The notes below the pieces were generated by a model, which saw only the letters and a list, made by a program, of their open reading frames with translations, was not told the DNA's origin and did not search any database. 54,681 nucleotides of DNA, taken from assembly GCA_016192425.1 (NCBI GenBank), contig JACPUE010000038.1, positions 1 through 54,681 on the forward strand. The letters run 5' to 3'. Each line of letters begins with the position of its first letter. Within the stretch, counting starts at the first letter, position 1. This stretch comes from Burkholderiales bacterium (GTDB taxonomy: Bacteria > Pseudomonadota > Gammaproteobacteria > Burkholderiales > Burkholderiaceae_C). Shown here piece after piece: positions 1 to 8,642 of this stretch. Position numbers and translations under genes: made by a program.

Positions 1-201
1 GAGAGCATGCCCACCTGGGTGCAATGGGCCATGTCGTTGGCCCCCACCACCCACTTCACCGAACTGAGCCAGGCCGTCCTCTACCGTGGCGCAGACCTGG
101 CGGTGGTCTGGCCCTCGCTGCTGGCGCTGGCGCTCATCGGCAGCGTGCTGTTCGCCCTGTCGCTGCGGCGCTTTCGGCGGGCGATTGCGCAGATGGCGTG
201 A
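1..201 (+). CDS. ABC-2 type transporter permease, C-terminal end (5' truncated by window)
   Basis: The reading frame is open from base 1 and ends at TGA 199-201, so only the last 66 residues are visible. They show an SLAPTTHF segment, a hydrophobic helix (about WPSLLALALIGSVLFALSL) and a short basic tail. This is how permeases of the ABC-2 (YhhJ/YbhR-like) family end; they form the membrane part of ATP-driven exporters. An internal ATG at base 7 is not taken as the start because the frame continues upstream. The partner ATPase would lie outside the window. The family call rests on a short tail only. Confidence 0.6.
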   Translation, partial: ESMPTWVQWAMSLAPTTHFTELSQAVLYRGADLAVVWPSLLALALIGSVLFALSLRRFRRAIAQMA

Positions 202-204
202 GTT

Positions 205-266
205 TTGGGTTAAATAGGCCGCTGGCGCTTATGTGTAAAGCGCTGATAGCTATAAAAATAATAGCG
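205..266. repeat. Comamonadaceae-type intergenic repeat, copy 1
   Basis: An AT-rich element with the blocks TAAATAGGCC, GGCGCTTATG, AAGCGCTGATAGCTAT and AAAATAATAGC. It shares the AGCGCT and AGCTAT halves with seven other copies in this window. It fills the gap between the permease and the toxin-antitoxin pair. Confidence 0.6.
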
Positions 267-358
267 ATTGATGCTTCCGCCGGCGCTGGTGGGGCGGGTT
301 TGACAAAGATGAAAGAGATGGGCAAACCAGTCAGATAACTGGTTTGTTGGAGGTTGCG

Positions 359-613
359 ATGCACACATGGCCCGTTCAGGATGCGAAAGCGCGGTTCAGC
401 GAGTTTCTCGATGCCTGCCTCATCGAAGGGCCGCAACTGGTCACCCGGCGCGGCGCCGAGGCCGCTGTGCTGGTGCCTGTGGACGAATGGCGGCGCTTGC
501 AGGCGGCTGCACGCCCATCGCTCAAGCAACTGCTGCTGTCTGACCAAGCCCGCACCGATTTGCTCGTTCCCGCCCGTGGCCATGCCCGGCGCCGCACGCC
601 AGAGGTCCTGTGA
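359..613 (+). CDS. Type II antitoxin, Phd/YefM family
   Basis: An 84-residue protein opening with MHTWPVQDAKARFSEFLD, the usual N-terminus of Phd/YefM antitoxins, where the strand-helix unit dimerises and binds DNA. VTRRG and AAVLVPVDEW continue the Phd fold and the C-terminal tail should wrap the toxin. The ATG at 359 is chosen because TTGGAGG lies just upstream; a TTG at 344 is a weaker alternative. The stop TGA overlaps the toxin ATG at 613, so the two are translationally coupled. The protein is expected to neutralise the downstream PIN toxin and repress its own promoter. Confidence 0.88.
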   Translation: MHTWPVQDAKARFSEFLDACLIEGPQLVTRRGAEAAVLVPVDEWRRLQAAARPSLKQLLLSDQARTDLLVPARGHARRRTPEVL

Positions 614-1020
614 TGCCCGCCTACCTGCTGGACACCAACGTGGTGTCGGAGTTGCGCAAGCAGCGCCCGCATGGTGCCGTGCTGGCCTGGCTGCAAGGGC
701 TGGACGAAGCCCAGTTGCACCTCTCGGCCGTCACCCTGGGCGAAATCCAGGCGGGCATCGAACTCACACGCGAACAAAACCCCGCCAAGGCCGCAGAAAT
801 CGAGGCCTGGCTGGAACTGCTGGCCAGCGCCTACAACGTCCTGCCCATGGACGCGGCCACCTTCTGGGCCTGGGCGCGGCTGATGCACCGCAAGTCCGAT
901 GCACTCTACGAAGACACCATGATCGCCGCCACGGCCCAGGTGCACGGGCTGACCGTGGCCACGCGCAATGTGGCCGACTTTCAGGTGCTGGGGTTGGAGG
1001 TGTGCAACCCATTTTTATGA
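613..1020 (+). CDS. Type II toxin, VapC-like PIN-domain ribonuclease
   Basis: A 135-residue PIN protein. D7 (in LLDTNVVSEL), E44 (TLGEIQAG) and D101 (YEDTMIAA) are the acidic residues that hold Mg2+ in this nuclease fold, and VATRNVADF supplies the last conserved segment. Members cut RNA, often tRNA, when the antitoxin is lost. The ATG overlaps the antitoxin stop (ATG 613 within GTGATG). Together with the upstream gene it forms a complete Phd/VapC-type module and nothing in it looks broken. The exact RNA target cannot be read from the sequence. Confidence 0.9.
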   Translation: MPAYLLDTNVVSELRKQRPHGAVLAWLQGLDEAQLHLSAVTLGEIQAGIELTREQNPAKAAEIEAWLELLASAYNVLPMDAATFWAWARLMHRKSDALYEDTMIAATAQVHGLTVATRNVADFQVLGLEVCNPFL

Positions 1021-1065
1021 GAGAAATCGGGCTTTGAGGCTTATGGGGTAATCCATTTGATCTCA

Positions 1066-1128
1066 AAGAAAAATGGCTCTCGGGGCAATGTTTACAAGCG
1101 CTAAAAGCTATCAAAATGACAGCGCTTC
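1066..1128. repeat. Comamonadaceae-type intergenic repeat, copy 2
   Basis: It contains AAGAAAAATGGCTCT, TTTACAAGCGCTAAAAGC and TATCAAAATGACAGCG, matching the other copies in order and spacing. It lies between vapC and the metal-efflux operon. Confidence 0.6.
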
Positions 1129-1227
1129 AATGTGCACAATAGCCTCCGCGCTCTGCCCCCGGCAACCCGCGTCGCGCCCAGGGTTGTCCGCGCCGGGCCT
1201 GCGCAACTGCATAGAATGCGCGCTGCC

Positions 1228-1632
1228 ATGCGCCGCCTCCTGCTTGTTTTTTTGCTTGTGCTGATGCCGCTGCAGACCGTCTGGTCCGCAGCGGCCGCCT
1301 ATTGCGCGCATGAGCAGGCGCCTGTGGCAGCGCATTTTGGCCACCATGTGCACGAGCACGCGGGGGCGCACCAGGGCGGCGATGCCCACGCCGATGCGGG
1401 CCATGCATCAGCCGATGACGCGCAGGGGGGCGCGGCGGGGTCCATTTTCAACCTGGGCGCCGCCGACCTGGACTGTCACACCTGCCACGGCAGTGGCACG
1501 GTGCTGTGTGCGCACTCCGCAGTGTCCGCTCCGCTGGCGCTTTCCGCGCATCCGCTGCCGCTGGTGGCGGCGCAGCTCCCGGCGCCCCTGAGCCCGCGCC
1601 CCGAACGCCCCAACTGGCCCCACGCCGCCTGA
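1228..1632 (+). CDS. czcI: CzcI-like periplasmic metal-efflux accessory protein
   Basis: A 134-residue protein starting MRRLLLVFLLVLMPLQTVWS, a clear Sec signal peptide. A His-rich segment (HFGHHVHEHAGAHQ, then HADAGHAS) and a DCHTCHGSG motif follow, both suited to binding divalent metal. Position and sequence match the CzcI proteins that precede czcC in heavy-metal operons and are thought to tune expression or metal load. The ATG at 1228 is preferred over 1216 and 1132 because it puts the signal peptide at the N-terminus. It is the first gene of a six-gene run ending at 8492. Confidence 0.7.
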   Translation: MRRLLLVFLLVLMPLQTVWSAAAAYCAHEQAPVAAHFGHHVHEHAGAHQGGDAHADAGHASADDAQGGAAGSIFNLGAADLDCHTCHGSGTVLCAHSAVSAPLALSAHPLPLVAAQLPAPLSPRPERPNWPHAA

Positions 1633-1842
1633 TCCGGCGCGGGTTTGGGCTGGGTTGCGGGGGCGGGGTTGGCACGCGGTGCGGCTCCTTTTCCTGTGAT
1701 CCATGGCGCATGCCTGTGCCGCAGCGGCAAGGCGGGGCAGGGCAGCCCCACGACCCCTCGGCAACCCCCGCGGCAGCGCCGCGTGGGCGCGGTGCCTTGC
1801 CGATGTTTGGCCCCTGGCCTTGTGCCACAGGAAACACATCGG

Positions 1843-3195
1843 ATGCAAACCCACAATTCCCTCCCATGGCGGCGCAGCGCCGCCCTGGCCCTGGGCTGGG
1901 CGCTGGCCAGCATGGCTGCCCAGGCCCAGTCCTCCCACACCCCGGCGTCCACGCCGGGGCCTACCGTTGCTCCGGCGCCCGCGCCGGGCGCCACCCTTGC
2001 TCTAGCGCCCGCGCCGGAACCCGCCGCGTGGTCGCTGCGGGCCTTGTTTGACCACGCCTGGCAGCGCCAGCCCGAAGCCCAGGCCCAGCCCTTGCGCCAG
2101 CAGGCGGCCGATGCCACCCGCCTGGCCGCGCAGCGCTGGACGGCCGAGCCCCCGGCGCTGCAACTGCAAACCCGCACCGACCGGCCCGGCAGCCAGCAGG
2201 GCCAGCGCGAGGTCGAAGTCGGCCTGGCCGCGCACCTGTGGCTGCCCGGTGAACGTGCGCGCAGTGCCGCCCTGGGCGATGCCCAGTGGCAACAGGTGCA
2301 AAGCCAGCAGCGTGCCGCGCAGTGGCAACTGGCCGCCCAGGTGCGCCAGGCCTGGTGGGACTGGCAGCGTGCCCGCAGCGACCTGGCCCTGGCCCAAGAC
2401 CGCCTGCACAGCGCCCGCCAACTGGCCGCTGACGTGCAGCGCCGCTGGCAGGCGGGCGACCTGGCGCGCACCGACGGGCTCCAGGCCCAGGCCGTGGTGG
2501 CCCAGGCCGAAGCCGCGCAGGCCGAGGCCCAGGGCGCGCTGCAGGCCGCCCGCGCCGCGCTGTCGGCCTGGGGGGCGCTGCCCGGCACTGCACCCGGCGC
2601 CCCGGCTCCGCAGGACTGGCGGGCCGAACCCCTGGCCGATGCCGCCGCACAGGCGCTTCCCGACACGCATCCCGCGCTGGCCCAGGCACAGGCCCAGGCC
2701 CAGGTGGCCCGCCACACGGCCGAGCTGGCCGCCGTGCAGCGCCGCGCCAACCCCGAACTGAGCGTGGCCGCCACGCGCGGGCGTGATCAGGCGGGCGAGC
2801 GCTACCGCCAGTCGGTCACGCTGGGGCTGCGCATTCCGCTGGGCGACAACGCCCTGGCGCAGGCCAAAGAGGCTGCCGCCCAGGCCGACGCGCTGGAGCA
2901 GGAGACCCGCCTGCAGCGCGAGCGCGAGCGCCTGACGCAAGACCTGCACGCCGCCCAGGCCCGCGCCGCCGCCGCCCAGGCCCAAACCGATGCCGCCGCC
3001 CGCCACGCCGCCCTGGCACAAGAAACCCTGGGCCATGTGGACAAGGCCTTCCGCCTGGGTGAGGCCGACTGGCCCACGCGCCTGCGTGCCGAGCAAGACG
3101 CTGCCCAGGCGCAGCGCCAACTGGCCCGCGCCCGCATCGACGCCGCCGCTGCCGTGTCTGCCCTGCGCCAGGCCCTGGGCCTGCTGCCCGAGTAA
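1843..3195 (+). CDS. czcC: Outer-membrane efflux channel, CzcC/TolC family
   Basis: A 450-residue protein with a signal peptide (hydrophobic stretch ending MAAQAQ), a Pro/Ala-rich linker, and two long Gln/Ala-rich helical repeats typical of outer-membrane factors of the TolC/CzcC type. The trimer forms the outer-membrane tunnel of the tripartite pump. The ATG at 1843 follows CAGGAAACA and gives a proper signal peptide; the frame is open upstream to about 1645 but that region has no signal sequence. Next gene starts 27 bases after the stop. Metal specificity lies with the pump, not this subunit. Confidence 0.87.
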   Translation: MQTHNSLPWRRSAALALGWALASMAAQAQSSHTPASTPGPTVAPAPAPGATLALAPAPEPAAWSLRALFDHAWQRQPEAQAQPLRQQAADATRLAAQRWTAEPPALQLQTRTDRPGSQQGQREVEVGLAAHLWLPGERARSAALGDAQWQQVQSQQRAAQWQLAAQVRQAWWDWQRARSDLALAQDRLHSARQLAADVQRRWQAGDLARTDGLQAQAVVAQAEAAQAEAQGALQAARAALSAWGALPGTAPGAPAPQDWRAEPLADAAAQALPDTHPALAQAQAQAQVARHTAELAAVQRRANPELSVAATRGRDQAGERYRQSVTLGLRIPLGDNALAQAKEAAAQADALEQETRLQRERERLTQDLHAAQARAAAAQAQTDAAARHAALAQETLGHVDKAFRLGEADWPTRLRAEQDAAQAQRQLARARIDAAAAVSALRQALGLLPE

Positions 3196-3222
3196 GCCCC
3201 CGACATTTTGGAACCCATCACC

Positions 3223-3783
3223 ATGCAAACACTTTCTTCTTTGGCCGCCGCGCTGGGTCTGTCCCTGCTGCTGGGTCTGGCCCCACTGGCAACCCAGGCC
3301 CACGAGGGCGATGACCACGGCGCGGCCCCTGCCAGCCCCAGCAGCCCTGCGCAGCCACGCTTTGCCGCCACGTCCGAGCTGTTTGAACTGGTCGGCGTGC
3401 TCGACGGCACCCAGCTTTCGCTGTACCTGGATCATGCCGCCGACAACCGCCCCGTGGCCGACGCCCAACTGGAGCTGGACCTGGGCGGCACGCCCCTGGC
3501 CCTGACCCGCGTGGCCGAGGGCGAATTCCGCGCCACGCTGGCCGCGCCCCTGCCCGAGGGCGAAACCCCCGTCACCGCCACTGTGGTGGCCGGGGACGAT
3601 TCCGACCTGCTGGCCGCCACGCTGGACGTGCACGCCCCTGAAGTCCACACAGAAGCGGCCGCGCCCCGTTGGCGCTCCGCTGGGGCCTGGGGCGCAGGCG
3701 CTGTGGTAGCCGTGCTGGCCCTGGGCTGGGCCTTGCGGCGCGCCCGCAGCGCCACCCCTGCCAAGGCCGGAGGTGCCGCATGA
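3223..3783 (+). CDS. Small membrane-anchored periplasmic protein of the metal-efflux operon
   Basis: A 186-residue protein with a signal peptide (residues 1-27, ending TQAHE), a HEGDDHG metal-binding-like start, a beta-rich periplasmic part and one C-terminal membrane helix (about AWGAGAVVAVLALGWAL) followed by a basic tail. Its stop overlaps the czcB ATG at 3780 (ATGA), so it is coupled to the pump genes. I do not recognise a named family. Its place between czcC and czcB suggests an accessory role, such as metal presentation or stabilising the adaptor. The ATG at 3223 is preferred to a TTG at 3208. Confidence 0.75.
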   Translation: MQTLSSLAAALGLSLLLGLAPLATQAHEGDDHGAAPASPSSPAQPRFAATSELFELVGVLDGTQLSLYLDHAADNRPVADAQLELDLGGTPLALTRVAEGEFRATLAAPLPEGETPVTATVVAGDDSDLLAATLDVHAPEVHTEAAAPRWRSAGAWGAGAVVAVLALGWALRRARSATPAKAGGAA

Positions 3784-4940
3784 AGCCGACCTTTGAACGC
3801 CGCCACCCGCGCCTGACCGGGCGCCTAGCCTTGCATGCTGCCGCCACCGGGCTGCTGGCTGTTGCGCTGGCCCTGCCGTGGGCCGCACAGGCCGGCCCCG
3901 GCCACGACCACAGCCATGACGACGCACCGCCCGCTGCCAGCGGCAACGGCCCCAAACGCCAGCCCGATGGCAGCGTGTTTCTGCCCAAGGCTGCGCAGCG
4001 CCTGTGGAGCCTGCGCACCCTGCCCGTGGCCGCAGGCCAGCACCCGCAAACGCTGGAGCTGGACGGCACCGTGGTGATGGACCCCAACGCCGGTGGCAAG
4101 GTGCAGGCCGCGCAGGCCGGGCGCCTGCAGGCCGGCCCCAACGGCCTGCCCAGCGTGGGCCAGGCCGTGCGCAAGGGCGAGGTGCTGGCCTGGGTGGAGC
4201 CCACAGCGGGCGCCATCGAGCGCTCCAACCAGGTGGCCCAGCAGGCCGAACTGCGCGCCGCCCATGCGCTGGCGGCCAAGCGTGTGGCCCGCCTGAAAGA
4301 GCTGGCCGACACCGTGCCGCGCAAGGACATCGAAGCCGCCGAGAGCGAGCTGCACAGCCTGGCCCAGCGCCTGGCCGCTGTGGGCGCAGGCCTGTCGGGG
4401 CGCGAGGCACTGGTGGCCCCGGTGTCCGGCGTGATTGCCTCGGCCCACGCCGTGGCCGGGCAGGTGCTGGACGCGCGCGAGCTCGTGTTCGAGGTGGTGG
4501 ACCCCACGCGCCTGCGCATCGAGGCGCTGGCCTACGACCCCGCCCAGGCGCAGGGCGTGCAAGGCGCCACCCTGGCCCTGGGCGAGCAACGCGTGCCCCT
4601 GCGCCTGGTGGGCGCCGCGCGCAGCCTGCGCGGGCAGGCGCTGCCGCTGGTGTTTGCGGGCGAGGGGCGGGCGCTGTCGGCCCTGGTGCTGGGCCAGCCG
4701 GTGCGCGTGTGGGCGCACAGCGGCGCGCGCGTGGCGGGCGTGCAGGTGCCCACGGCGGCGCTGCAGCGCAACGCCGCCAACCAGAGCATCGTCTGGGTCA
4801 AGCAGGCGCCTGAGCAGTTTGTGCCGCGCGTGGTCACCACCGCAGCGCTGGACGGCGCTACGGTCGCCGTAACCGCAGGCCTGCAGGCGGGTGAGCGCGT
4901 GGTCACCCACGGCGCCACTTTGCTTAACCAGGTGCGCTGA
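3780..4940 (+). CDS. czcB: Periplasmic adaptor (membrane fusion protein), CzcB/CusB type
   Basis: A 386-residue adaptor linking the inner-membrane RND pump to the outer-membrane channel. After a signal peptide comes a His/Asp-rich stretch (GPGHDHSHDDAPP) that probably binds metal. A barrel-sandwich (lipoyl-like) half, a helical hairpin around residues 140-200 (QQAELRAAHALAAKR), the returning lipoyl half (APVSGVIASAHAVAGQ) and a beta-barrel domain ending AGLQAGERVVTHGATLL are visible. The start overlaps the previous stop by four bases and the czcA gene begins 9 bases after its stop. Confidence 0.88.
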   Translation: MKPTFERRHPRLTGRLALHAAATGLLAVALALPWAAQAGPGHDHSHDDAPPAASGNGPKRQPDGSVFLPKAAQRLWSLRTLPVAAGQHPQTLELDGTVVMDPNAGGKVQAAQAGRLQAGPNGLPSVGQAVRKGEVLAWVEPTAGAIERSNQVAQQAELRAAHALAAKRVARLKELADTVPRKDIEAAESELHSLAQRLAAVGAGLSGREALVAPVSGVIASAHAVAGQVLDARELVFEVVDPTRLRIEALAYDPAQAQGVQGATLALGEQRVPLRLVGAARSLRGQALPLVFAGEGRALSALVLGQPVRVWAHSGARVAGVQVPTAALQRNAANQSIVWVKQAPEQFVPRVVTTAALDGATVAVTAGLQAGERVVTHGATLLNQVR

Positions 4941-4949
4941 GGAGCCGGC

Positions 4950-7900
4950 ATGTTCAAGTGGCTATTGGAAAACAGCCTGACCCACCGGCTGCTGGTGCTG
5001 GTCGCTGCCGCCGTGCTCATGGCCTACGGCGCGTTCACGCTCTCGCGCACGCCGGTGGACGTGTTCCCCGACCTCAACAAGCCCACCGTCACCATCATGA
5101 CCGAGGCGGGCGGCATGGCCGCCGAGGAGGTGGAGCAGCTCATCACCTTCCCGCTGGAGACGGCCATGAACGGCCTGCCCGGCGTGGAGACGGTGCGTTC
5201 CACCTCCAGCGCGGGGTTGTCGTTCATCTATGTGACCTTTGACTGGAGCACGGAGATCTACCGCGCGCGCCAGATGGTGGCCGAGCGCCTCTCGTCCATG
5301 GAGGAGGGGCTGCCCCCCGGCCTCACGCCGCGCATGGGGCCTATCAGCTCGGTGATGGGCGAGATTTTGCAGATCGCCATCCCCATCGACGAGGGCAAGA
5401 CCACCCCCATGGCCGTGCGCGAGTACGCCGACTGGGTGCTGCGCCCGCGCCTCATGGCCATCCCCGGCGTGGCGCAGGTCATCCCCATTGGTGGGGAGGT
5501 GCGCCAGTTCCAGGTGCAGCCCGACACCGCGCGCATGGCGGCGCTGGGCATCACGCACGAGCAGCTTGGCGCGGCGCTGCGGGGCTTTGCAGCCAACACC
5601 TCGGGTGGCTTTCTGGAGCTGAACGGGCGCGAATACCTCATCCGCCACCTGGGCCGCACCTCGCGCCTGCAAGACCTGCAGAACCTGGCCCTGGCCGCGC
5701 AGGGCGGCCAGAGCGTGCTGCTGCGCCAAGTGGCCGAGGTGCGCTTTGCCGCCGCCACCAAGCGCGGCGATGCAGGCTTTGAGGGGCGGCCCGCCGTCAT
5801 CCTGGGCCTGCAGAAGCAGCCCACGGCCGACACCATGGCGCTCACGCGCAGCATCGAGGCGGCGCTGCACGACCTGCAGCAGTCGCTGCCCGCAGGCATG
5901 GAGGCGCCGCGCGTCACCTTCCGCCAGGCCAGCTTCATCGAGGCCTCGGTCACCACGCTGCAGGGCAAGCTCATCGGCGCCTCGGTGTTTGTGGCGGTGA
6001 TCTTGTTCGTGTTCCTCGGCACGCTGCGGCCCACGGTGATTGCGCTCACGGCCATTCCGGTGTCCATCTTCATCACGGCGCTGGTGTTCAGGTACTTTGG
6101 CCTGTCGATCAACACCATGACGCTGGGTGGCCTGGCCATTGCCATTGGCGGCCTGGTGGACGACGCCGTGGTCGATGTGGAAAACGTGCTGCGCCGCCTG
6201 AAGGTGGACCGCGCACGCCACCCCGACAAGCGCCTGCACCCGCTGGAGGTGGTCAAGCTCGCGTCCATGGAGGTGCGCTCGGGCATCCTCTACGCCACGG
6301 CCATCATCGTGCTGGTGTTCCTGCCGCTGTTTGCGCTGCCGGGCATCGAGGGACGGCTGTTCGTGCCGCTGGGCATTGCGTTCATCGTCTCCACGCTGGC
6401 CTCGCTGCTGGTGTCGGTCACCGTCACGCCGGTGCTGGCCTTCTACCTGCTGCCGCGCATGAAGAACCTCGACCATGGCGACACCCGCCTGCTGGCCTGG
6501 CTCAAGGTGCGCTACCGCAGCGCCCTGCAGCGCGTGCTGCACCACCCGCGTGCCGCTGTGGCGGTGGGCGCGGTGGCGGTGCTGCTGTCGGCCGCAGCGG
6601 TGCCGCTGTTTCCCACCACCTTCTTGCCGCCGTTCAACGAAGGCACGCTGCTCATCGGCATGCGGCTCAACCCCGGCGTCACGCTGGCCGAATCGAGCGC
6701 GCTGGCGCGCCAGGCCGAGGTGCTGGTGCGCCAGGTGCCCGAGGTCACGCACGTGGGCCGGCGCAGCGGCCGCGCCGAGCTGGACGAACACGCCGAGGGC
6801 GTGCACGTGAGCGAGCTGGACGTGGGCCTGCTGCCCGCCGCGCAGCTCAAGCGCAGCATGGCCGAGGTGCAGGCCGACATCCGCAGCCGCCTGGTGCACC
6901 TGCCCGCCGCCATTGCGCTGGGCCAGCCCATCTCGCACCGCATTGACCACATGCTCTCGGGTGTGCGCTCGCAAATCGCCATCAAGCTCTTTGGCGACGA
7001 CCTGGACACCCTGCGCGGCCAGGCCGAAGCCCTGCGCGCACGGCTGGCGGGCATCCCCGGCCTGGCCGACCTGGAGGTGGAAAAGCAGGTGCTGGCGCCG
7101 CAGATCGCCGTGCGTGTGGACTACGCCGCCGCCGCCCAACTGGGCGTGCCCGCGCCCCAGGTACTGGCCGCGCTGCAAAGCCTGGTGGAGGGCGAGAAGG
7201 TCGCCCAGGTGGTGGAGGGCAGCCGCCGCTTTGCGCTGGTAGTGCGCCTGCCCGACAGCGCCCGCTCGGTGGACGGCCTGGCGCGCGTGCTCATCGACAC
7301 GCCGCGCGGCCCCGTGCCCCTGTCGCGCCTGGCCACCATCGAAGAAGGCGACGGCCCCAACCAGATCAGCCGCGACGACGGCAAGCGCCGCATCGTGCTG
7401 TCGGCCAATGCACAGGGCAGGGCGCTGTCCGAGGTGGTGGCCGACATCCGCCAGGCCGTGGGCGACACCCGCCTGCCCGAGGGCTACTTCATCACCCTGG
7501 GCGGGCAGTTCCAGGCGCAGGAAGAAGCCAGCCGCCTGGTGGGCCTGCTGGCCATCGTCTCGCTGGTGCTGATGTTTGTGGTGCTGTACACGCGCTACCG
7601 TTCGGCCACGCTATCGGCCCTCATCATGGCCAACATCCCGCTGGCGCTGGTGGGCGCGGTGCTGGGGCTGTGGGTGTCGGGCCAGCCGCTGTCGGTGGCG
7701 GCGCTCATCGGCTTCATCACGCTGGCGGGCATCTCGGTGCGCAACGGCATCCTCAAGGTGAGCCACTACCTCAACCTCATGCGCGTGGAGGGCGAACGCT
7801 TTGACCACGCCATGCTGCTGCGCGGCTCGCTGGAGCGCCTCTCCCCCGTGCTGATGACCGCCCTGGTCACCGCCTTCGCCCTGGCCCCGCTGCTGCTGGA

Positions 7901-8069
7901 GGCCGAGCGCCCCGGCACCGAAATCCTGCATCCCGTGGCCGTGGTCATCTTCAGCGGCCTGATCAGCTCCACGCTGCTGGACACCTTCCTCACCCCGGCT
8001 CTGTTCTGGCTGTTTGGCCGCAAGGACGCCGAACGCCTGCTGGACGACCAGCGCGCCGAGGCCTTCTAG
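4950..8069 (+). CDS. czcA: Heavy-metal efflux RND pump, CzcA/CusA family
   Basis: A 1039-residue proton-driven HME-RND transporter; GGAG at 4941 sets the start. It shows the family order: TM1 near the N-terminus with SRTPVDVFPDLNKPTV, large periplasmic loop, TM2-6, a second half with PVDSAR-type loop and TM8-12 (LALVGAVLGLWVSGQ, ITLAGISVRNGILK). The intramembrane TM4 motif reads IGGLVDDAVVDVEN (D404, D405), not the DFGxxxDGAxxxVEN of classical Zn/Co/Cd pumps nor the AIGxxxDAAxxxxEN of Cu/Ag pumps. The substrate is therefore left open; symbol given for the family only. The gene is intact. Confidence 0.9.
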   Translation: MFKWLLENSLTHRLLVLVAAAVLMAYGAFTLSRTPVDVFPDLNKPTVTIMTEAGGMAAEEVEQLITFPLETAMNGLPGVETVRSTSSAGLSFIYVTFDWSTEIYRARQMVAERLSSMEEGLPPGLTPRMGPISSVMGEILQIAIPIDEGKTTPMAVREYADWVLRPRLMAIPGVAQVIPIGGEVRQFQVQPDTARMAALGITHEQLGAALRGFAANTSGGFLELNGREYLIRHLGRTSRLQDLQNLALAAQGGQSVLLRQVAEVRFAAATKRGDAGFEGRPAVILGLQKQPTADTMALTRSIEAALHDLQQSLPAGMEAPRVTFRQASFIEASVTTLQGKLIGASVFVAVILFVFLGTLRPTVIALTAIPVSIFITALVFRYFGLSINTMTLGGLAIAIGGLVDDAVVDVENVLRRLKVDRARHPDKRLHPLEVVKLASMEVRSGILYATAIIVLVFLPLFALPGIEGRLFVPLGIAFIVSTLASLLVSVTVTPVLAFYLLPRMKNLDHGDTRLLAWLKVRYRSALQRVLHHPRAAVAVGAVAVLLSAAAVPLFPTTFLPPFNEGTLLIGMRLNPGVTLAESSALARQAEVLVRQVPEVTHVGRRSGRAELDEHAEGVHVSELDVGLLPAAQLKRSMAEVQADIRSRLVHLPAAIALGQPISHRIDHMLSGVRSQIAIKLFGDDLDTLRGQAEALRARLAGIPGLADLEVEKQVLAPQIAVRVDYAAAAQLGVPAPQVLAALQSLVEGEKVAQVVEGSRRFALVVRLPDSARSVDGLARVLIDTPRGPVPLSRLATIEEGDGPNQISRDDGKRRIVLSANAQGRALSEVVADIRQAVGDTRLPEGYFITLGGQFQAQEEASRLVGLLAIVSLVLMFVVLYTRYRSATLSALIMANIPLALVGAVLGLWVSGQPLSVAALIGFITLAGISVRNGILKVSHYLNLMRVEGERFDHAMLLRGSLERLSPVLMTALVTAFALAPLLLEAERPGTEILHPVAVVIFSGLISSTLLDTFLTPALFWLFGRKDAERLLDDQRAEAF

Positions 8070-8108
8070 TTTTTTTACCGTGCTTCAACCCAAGAAAGGA
8101 AACCTTCC

Positions 8109-8492
8109 ATGACCACCAAGCAACTCCTGGCCGCGCTGGCCCTGGCACTGTGCGTCCCCGCCTTCGCCACGGGCAACCACGCCCACGAACACAAACCCCT
8201 GCACGGCGGCATCGTCACCGAAGTGGCCGACATCGACTACGAACTCGTCGCCCAGTCCGATACCCTGACCCTGCACCTGCGCGACCACGGCAAACCCTTC
8301 GCGCTGGACGGCGCCAGCGCCAAGCTCACCCTGCTCAACGGCAGCGAAAAAACCGAAGCCACCCTCAGCCCCGCGGGCGATGGCAAGCTCCAGGCCAAGG
8401 GCAGCTTCAAGGTCGCACCGGGCACCAAGGTGGTGGCCCTGGTCACCGTGCCGGGCAAGAAGGCGGCGAATGTGCGGTTTGCGGTGAAGTGA
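8109..8492 (+). CDS. Small His-rich periplasmic protein of the metal-efflux operon
   Basis: A 127-residue protein with a signal peptide (residues 1-20, ending PAFAT) and a mature N-terminus NHAHEHKPLHGG that is rich in His. The rest is a compact beta-rich domain ending VPGKKAANVRFAVK. AAGAAAGGA just upstream is a good ribosome binding site. It follows czcA by 39 bases on the same strand, so it is likely the last gene of the operon. Small His-rich proteins of this kind often sit beside heavy-metal RND pumps and may buffer or deliver periplasmic metal; no exact family name is offered. Confidence 0.78.
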   Translation: MTTKQLLAALALALCVPAFATGNHAHEHKPLHGGIVTEVADIDYELVAQSDTLTLHLRDHGKPFALDGASAKLTLLNGSEKTEATLSPAGDGKLQAKGSFKVAPGTKVVALVTVPGKKAANVRFAVK

Positions 8493-8499
8493 AGGGGGC

Positions 8500-8522
8500 G
8501 CAGCAGCGGCGGCGGCTGCTGC
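8500..8522 (+). terminator. Hairpin after the metal-efflux operon, possible terminator
   Basis: GCAGCAGC (8500-8507) pairs perfectly with GCTGCTGC (8515-8522) around a 7-base loop, starting 8 bases after the last stop of the operon. No T-run follows, so if it ends transcription it is not a classic intrinsic terminator. Confidence 0.35.
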
Positions 8523-8566
8523 CGCTGCCACTGTCCCCCTGCTGTGGTGGTGTGTGCCTAGACTTT

Positions 8567-8624
8567 AAGAAAAATCAGGCTCCAACGCCCATCTGTATTG
8601 CGCTGGCAGCTATGAAATCAGGAG
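8567..8624. repeat. Comamonadaceae-type intergenic repeat, copy 3
   Basis: AAGAAAAATCAGGCTCCAA, then TATTGCGCTGGCAGCTATGA and AATCAGGAG. It sits exactly between the metal operon and the broken integrase gene, where the integrase 3' part should be. Confidence 0.6.
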
Positions 8625-8642
8625 TGATTTGGATGGGTGCGG

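Noticed and set aside
1645-1842. An upstream-extended start for czcC
   Set aside because: The extension has no signal peptide; the ATG at 1843 has both a ribosome site and a signal peptide.
4962-7178. Long minus-strand frame over czcA
   Set aside because: Same cause; the plus-strand pump is complete.
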